Part shown: in pieces, positions 6,039-10,061 of the stretch | Numbering within the stretch: the stretch's first letter is position 1 | How the letters are laid out: each line of letters starts with the position of its first letter | Assembly: GCA_903828685.1 (NCBI GenBank) | Contig: CAIKNB010000152.1 | Span: 1 to 10,061 of the forward strand | DNA length: 10,061 nucleotides | Direction of reading: 5' to 3' | Source: Candidatus Uhrbacteria bacterium | GTDB taxonomy: Bacteria > Patescibacteriota > Patescibacteriia > 2-12-FULL-60-25 | The notes under the pieces: model-generated | What the model saw: the letters and a program-made list of their open reading frames with translations, nothing else | Databases searched by the model: none | Told to the model about the DNA's origin: nothing | Made by a program: the position numbers and the translations under genes

Positions 6039-7649
6039 TTAAACTTTTTCCAACGGCGGGAATAGCACAGTTCCGGGACGCAGCTCGGTTCCGGGCTTCA
6101 ATCCGCCCCAGGCCTTCAATACTTCCAATCCTTTGCTCCGCTCGCTTGCCGCATCCTGCCCGAGTTGGATCAGGATGCCTTCAGCCACGTGCGGCATGAC
6201 CGGCTCAACCATCCAAGCGAATTGCCGACAGGCTTCCAATAACGCATAAAGCACAGCCGCGGTTTTTTCCGGATCTTGTTTGATAAGTTTGAACGGCTGG
6301 GTTTGTTCCACGAGTTTATTGGCCGTGGTCAAAGAAGCGCCCTGTGCCGACCAAATCGCTTCCAACATATGATCCAGACGTGCGGCTTGGATTTTATCTT
6401 CGATTATTTGCCACAGAGCCGCGAGTCCGGACGCGCCGGTCCATTCGGTGTCGGCAAAAGCCTGGCTAGCGGATGCGGCATCGACGTTCGGGACTTTGCC
6501 GTCAAAATATTTTGCGCTCATGGCAATCACGCGATTCACCAGATTGCCCAAACGATTTCCCAAGTCGCTTGAATAGCGATCCTCCAACCGCGCCAGGGAA
6601 AAATCCCCGTCTTCGCCGAACGGAATCTCGCGCAGCAAAAAGTAGCGCACCGCATCAAAAGGAAAAGTTTTCGCCAGCTCCAGCGGATCCACGGCATTGC
6701 CCAAAGATTTGCTTATCTTGTAACCCTCGATGGTGAAAAAGCCATGCGCAAACACGCGCTCGGGCAACAGCGGCGAACCGTCGGCCGCCTGCAGCAGCGC
6801 GTCTGATTTGGCCGCGCTCATGATCATAGCCGGCCACAGCGCGCAGTGGAATTTGATGATGTCCTTGCCCACCAGATGCAGCGTGGCTGGCCACCATTTT
6901 TTGAACAGCTCGTCGTCCGTGCCGTAGCCCACGGCCGTCATGTAGTTGATGAGCGCGTCGAACCACACGTAGATGCGCTGGCTCTCGTCGCCCGGCACCG
7001 CAATGCCGCAGGCCAACTTTTTCGCTTCGCGCGAGATGGAAAAATCCTCGTAAGCGCGTTCCACGTAGCTCTTGATTTCGTTGTAGCGGCTCACGGGCTG
7101 GATGAACTCGGGCTTGTCGCGGAACAGCTGCAGCAGATTCTCTTTATACGCTGACGCGCGGAAAAAATAATTCTCTTCTTTGACCTTCTGCAACGGACGG
7201 TTGGGATGCAGCGGACATTTGCCGTCCATGAGTTCGCTCGGCGTCTTGAATTCCTCGCAGCCCACGCAATAGTCGCGCTCGTAATCCGCTTTGTAGATGT
7301 CGCCGGATTTTTCTACGGCGCGCCAAAAGCGCTCCACGCCCTTGTGATGCCTTTCCTCGGTGGTGCGGATGAAATCATCGTATGAAATTCCCAGCTCGCG
7401 CCAGGTGTTTTTCCAGATTTCGGCCATGAAATCAAGATACGTCTGCAGATCCGTGGCGCCGGCTTTTTCCGCAGCTTCCAGATTCTTCTGGCTGTTCTCG
7501 TCAGTGCCGGTCAAAAAGAAAGTCGGCACGCCGCGCAAACGATGGGCGCGCGCCAAAGCATCGGCCGCGATGGTGGTGTAGGCCGAACCGATGTGCGGTT
7601 TATCGTTGACGTAATATATCGGCGTAGTGACGTAGTAATGGTTTTTCAT
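6039..7649 (-). CDS. metG: Methionyl-tRNA synthetase
   Basis: A 536-residue class I aminoacyl-tRNA synthetase that charges initiator and elongator tRNA-Met with methionine in the cytoplasm. The HIGH signature is HIGS (residues 19-22) and the KMSKS signature is KISKS (311-315). The zinc insert has a single CxxC...CxxH knuckle (C128, C131, C145, H148) followed by ENYFFR, as in the Thermus-type enzymes, not the four-Cys two-knuckle form of E. coli. The anticodon-binding helical domain begins near LGNRLGNLVNRV, and the protein ends after it. The Trbp111-like C-terminal tRNA-binding domain found in many bacterial MetGs is absent, which makes this the short form. It starts 6 bp after the stop of the FecR-domain gene and is followed 18 bp later by the RNHCP gene. 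The start context CCGTATG has no Shine-Dalgarno. Identity is secure. Confidence 0.97.
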   Translation of the reverse strand: MKNHYYVTTPIYYVNDKPHIGSAYTTIAADALARAHRLRGVPTFFLTGTDENSQKNLEAAEKAGATDLQTYLDFMAEIWKNTWRELGISYDDFIRTTEERHHKGVERFWRAVEKSGDIYKADYERDYCVGCEEFKTPSELMDGKCPLHPNRPLQKVKEENYFFRASAYKENLLQLFRDKPEFIQPVSRYNEIKSYVERAYEDFSISREAKKLACGIAVPGDESQRIYVWFDALINYMTAVGYGTDDELFKKWWPATLHLVGKDIIKFHCALWPAMIMSAAKSDALLQAADGSPLLPERVFAHGFFTIEGYKISKSLGNAVDPLELAKTFPFDAVRYFLLREIPFGEDGDFSLARLEDRYSSDLGNRLGNLVNRVIAMSAKYFDGKVPNVDAASASQAFADTEWTGASGLAALWQIIEDKIQAARLDHMLEAIWSAQGASLTTANKLVEQTQPFKLIKQDPEKTAAVLYALLEACRQFAWMVEPVMPHVAEGILIQLGQDAASERSKGLEVLKAWGGLKPGTELRPGTVLFPPLEKV

Positions 7650-7655
7650 ACGGTA

Positions 7656-9713
7656 CTAATTCAGAAAATACTGATTATATGTCGGCGAATAAGTCGGCGA
7701 AAGCGAAGGTTTAAGCTGCGGATCCAAAACGATGTTGAAAATAAGATTGCCGAAAACAGTCACATCGTCTTCAACATATGTACAAGTCGCGGTCACTTCC
7801 CCAACGCCGGATAAGGATTGCATTTTTTGCTGTATCACGGCGGCGAGTTTTGCATCAGAGGTCGACCAGCGGCACAGATAAGTCACGTCTGCCGTGGTGT
7901 CGTCGCTATATACCGCATTGGCATGCAGCGGCATGCTTTGTCCCGTGGTCAATGTCGTGGTGCCCACGGCCGACAAATCCAAACGCAGTAATTTACGCGC
8001 AGCATTTTCGACTTTGATGACCGTGCTCGCGGTTTGGGTTTTTCCGTCTAAACTCAGCGTGGCACGCAAGACCAAGTCACCAGCTTTAGCCGGAGTAAAA
8101 ACATTCTCCACCATCCTGCCGTCTTCAGCGGTATCAGAACTGAATGCGGCTTGCGACGTCAAATCCTCGCTCGTCCCATTCTGGCACGTGCCGCTCAACG
8201 TCAATGCGACCGCATCGCCGACTTTGATTCCGCTGGCTGGAGAGGCGCTCAATTTAATCTGCTGATAGGCACACGCTGAAACCGCTGGCGCCGTAACGCC
8301 GCTTGTCGCCGGCGGAGGCACGGTCAAGCCGGGCGAATTCTGCCCGGTTTCGATGTTGGGAAGAGCTGTTAAATGCGGCGGAGGCTGCGTGGCAGCTGGC
8401 GGTACCTGTGGCGGAAACTCCGGCGTGCCGGTAGTCGCGGATTCGCTCGAAGTAGCTTGGGTTGGATTTTCCGCTCCCCCACCCAAACGTTCATCCAATG
8501 CCGCAAATTTATCCATGAGACCCGAGGCTCCGTCGCCTGACGCCGAGAAAGAACCTGACAACCCCTGGATGTCGGCCAAAAGTTGCGCCGCGGTTTCCGG
8601 CGGTTGCACCTGCGGTGTGACCGGTAAAATCAAATCGTCGATGCGGTCGTCGATCTCCAGCGCCTTGGCATAAGCCGCGGATTGCGGATCCACGCCGAGG
8701 AGCAACGTCCTAAACGAAGTCAAAGCCGCCCAGAGCGCAGAGCTGCGCTGGAACAGAGACGGCTGGCGCAGATAGAACATGGCATTGCGGATATCATCCA
8801 AAACCAATTCACGACCCAAGCCGCGCTTGAGCAACCCGAGATAGCTGGGCAGATGCGCCCGGTTCGGCTGGTTGGCCAGCACCGCGAACGCCAAGTGGCG
8901 AAGCATGTAAGCAGCAGCCAGTCTTTGCCGCGCATCGCCTGACAACATGGCGAGATGAGCTTGCTCGGACAAAGCAGTAAGCCATTCCGGCGCAGGCAAA
9001 TGCCGCTGTTTGAAGCGTTCCAGAATCTCCTGCTGCAGTTGCGCATCAAATAGCTGATCCAACCGATGATTTTCGTTGGCCCAAGCATCGCTGTCGTTCA
9101 AGTCGCGCAACAGCTGTAGCGTGCCCGTAGCATCAAAGCTCCCGAACTTGCCTTCTTTGAGCAGCATTCCGCTTCCGCCGATCAGCGGGGCGATGGAAAC
9201 GACCGATTCCGTAACCGCAGCGTCTGTTCCGCTCGCCGTCTGCACCAAACCAAAAGCCGTGCCGCGCACCGTGGCCACCACGTCGTTGGTCTTGACCTCG
9301 AAGCTGCTTTGCGGCCCGAATAGTTTGAGTACTCGCGACCAGGCGCGCCCGGCGTTCAAGCAAAAATGGATGGCCGCGCCTGTGATGCCCGTGGCCTCGT
9401 CCGGTAGCATCTCGATAGTCGCCTGGCTCTGTGCATCCAAACGCGTGACTCCCCTGTCGCCCCAGCGGATCTGCGCCTGTCCTGCCGCGTCCGTACGCAC
9501 CGCATCGCCGATATTGAGCTCCTGCGCGGTCTGAACTTCTTTCCACTCTGACGCATCAGCCGTCTTGACCTCGACGCGCGCTTTGGTCGCTTCCACGCGG
9601 ATCGCGGGTACGGCTTCGGAAGCCGCAGCGCCCAGCGACCAAAACCAGGTAGCTGAACCTAAAAAAAGGATCGCGATGAGCGCTCCCAAAAGATATTTCA
9701 GTTGTCTCTGCAT
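7656..9713 (-). CDS. Membrane-anchored FecR-domain protein with C-terminal Ig-like domains
   Basis: A protein of 685-688 residues; ATG 9713 and ATG 9722 are both possible, and I prefer 9713 because its TATG context matches neighbouring starts. Numbered from 9722, a membrane anchor or signal sequence lies at about residues 9-31. A FecR domain (PF04773) follows at about 45-165, with IGDAVRT (71-77), a Trp-Gly-Asp turn (87-89) and the hallmark VRGTAFGL (152-159). A helical region spans about 200-365 and a Pro/Thr-rich linker about 415-480. Two beta-rich Ig-like stretches follow, at 488-573 and, Big2-like, 577-667. The tail repeats SPTYSPTY. The protein should sit outside the membrane. Classical FecR transmits iron-citrate signals to the sigma factor FecI, but there is no sigma-factor gene here and the domain layout differs. 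Structural or adhesive work at the cell surface is more likely (inference). It lies 6 bp upstream of metG. Confidence 0.85.
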   Translation of the reverse strand: MQRQLKYLLGALIAILFLGSATWFWSLGAAASEAVPAIRVEATKARVEVKTADASEWKEVQTAQELNIGDAVRTDAAGQAQIRWGDRGVTRLDAQSQATIEMLPDEATGITGAAIHFCLNAGRAWSRVLKLFGPQSSFEVKTNDVVATVRGTAFGLVQTASGTDAAVTESVVSIAPLIGGSGMLLKEGKFGSFDATGTLQLLRDLNDSDAWANENHRLDQLFDAQLQQEILERFKQRHLPAPEWLTALSEQAHLAMLSGDARQRLAAAYMLRHLAFAVLANQPNRAHLPSYLGLLKRGLGRELVLDDIRNAMFYLRQPSLFQRSSALWAALTSFRTLLLGVDPQSAAYAKALEIDDRIDDLILPVTPQVQPPETAAQLLADIQGLSGSFSASGDGASGLMDKFAALDERLGGGAENPTQATSSESATTGTPEFPPQVPPAATQPPPHLTALPNIETGQNSPGLTVPPPATSGVTAPAVSACAYQQIKLSASPASGIKVGDAVALTLSGTCQNGTSEDLTSQAAFSSDTAEDGRMVENVFTPAKAGDLVLRATLSLDGKTQTASTVIKVENAARKLLRLDLSAVGTTTLTTGQSMPLHANAVYSDDTTADVTYLCRWSTSDAKLAAVIQQKMQSLSGVGEVTATCTYVEDDVTVFGNLIFNIVLDPQLKPSLSPTYSPTYNQYFLN

Positions 9714-9758
9714 AACCGTCATTTAAACTTATTTTTGATGCTTTAGCAATCTCTACGC

Positions 9759-10061
9759 TCAGGCTTCGGTCTTGGCGATCTTGAGCAGCATCTCAGCCTG
9801 CGCCGGCGTGACCGCATGCACGGACATCCGTGCTTGGCTGGCCAAGGGCATGACCGAAAGCCCGTAGGTGTTGCGAATCTCATCCAGACTGACCACGCGA
9901 TTGAGCGGCTTGCGCGGTTTGAGGTCGATGGTCGACCAGTCCCCGGCCGCGGCCGTGGGATCAGGATAAGCCTCGGAAACCACCTCGGCCAAACCCACAA
10001 TCATGCGCTCTTCGCCGCTGTGGTAGAAGAACACCAAATCGCCCGGCTTCATCTCGCGCAG
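9759..10061 (-). CDS. EVE-domain protein, C-terminal part, cut by the window edge
   Basis: The reading frame is open to the right edge, so the true start is outside the window. The in-frame Met at 10052 is internal, since the codons before it give LRE and the family usually reads NLREMKPGDLVFFYHS here. The visible 100 residues match the C-terminal two thirds of the EVE domain (PF01878, YTH/PUA-like fold, also in human THYN1). They include KPGDLVFFYHS, the central strand-rich part, and IDLKPRKPLNR, then a C-terminal helix. EVE domains bind modified bases in DNA or RNA, and in some bacteria are fused to modification-dependent restriction enzymes. Here it looks like the stand-alone form, usually about 150 residues. 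It ends in TGA 36 bp before the FecR-domain gene, consistent with a shared transcript. The base-binding aromatic residues probably lie partly in the missing part. Confidence 0.92.
   Translation of the reverse strand: MREMKPGDLVFFYHSGEERMIVGLAEVVSEAYPDPTAAAGDWSTIDLKPRKPLNRVVSLDEIRNTYGLSVMPLASQARMSVHAVTPAQAEMLLKIAKTEA

Noticed and set aside
7656..9722. FecI/FecR iron-signalling system
   Set aside because: Only the FecR fold is present; there is no sigma-factor or TonB-receptor gene in the window and the C-terminus is Ig-like instead of a classical FecR signalling end.
9743..10000. Minus-strand 85-codon frame inside the EVE gene
   Set aside because: It overlaps the EVE-domain frame on the same strand and has no family features; the EVE frame has clear conserved motifs.

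Overview
This looks like a compact bacterial chromosomal segment of moderate G+C. The genes are packed with gaps of 4 to 69 bp and fall into two minus-strand blocks around one plus-strand gene. TGA is used as a real stop: the upstream mutase ends in TGA at the same place, relative to its conserved C-terminal motif, where its sister ends in TAG. This argues against the UGA=Gly code of Gracilibacteria and Absconditabacteria. An RNHCP protein, a FecR-plus-Ig-like surface protein, short-range gene packing and weak Shine-Dalgarno usage would suit a Patescibacteria (CPR) genome, perhaps a parcubacterium. That placement is inference and no marker here proves it.

Left block (1-3497, minus strand): two tandem, diverged cofactor-independent phosphoglycerate mutases (gpmI), 4 bp apart, then the start of the DNA glycosylase gene fpg/mutM, which runs off the left edge. 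Both mutases keep the full set of metal and substrate residues. A 55-bp patch of inverted and direct TAGCTACTA repeats separates gpmI copy 1 from fpg.

Centre (3498-5693): a 228-bp divergent control region, then one plus-strand gene on its own. The control region has a TTGACA-N17-TATATT promoter to the right and a TTGTCC-N17-TATGAT promoter to the left. It also has a 9-bp direct repeat around the rightward -35, a 12-bp palindrome, and two GATCC/GGATC hairpins exactly 21 bp apart just before the plus-strand start. The gene encodes an unusual membrane protein: acidic N-terminus, helical region, FHA domain, four-cysteine zinc ribbon, proline-rich linker, one membrane segment, and a short six-cysteine tail. 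A textbook intrinsic terminator follows it.

Right block (5700-10061, minus strand): an EVE-domain protein (running off the right edge), a membrane-anchored FecR-domain protein with C-terminal Ig-like domains, methionyl-tRNA synthetase (metG) and an RNHCP-domain zinc protein. Gaps of 36, 6 and 18 bp suggest one transcription unit, converging on the FHA gene.

The window holds glycolysis, translation and DNA-repair genes plus two poorly described envelope proteins. I see no CRISPR array, insertion sequence, tRNA, rRNA or defence cassette. The best candidates for something undescribed are the FHA/zinc-ribbon/Cys-tail protein with its leader, and the duplicated mutases.
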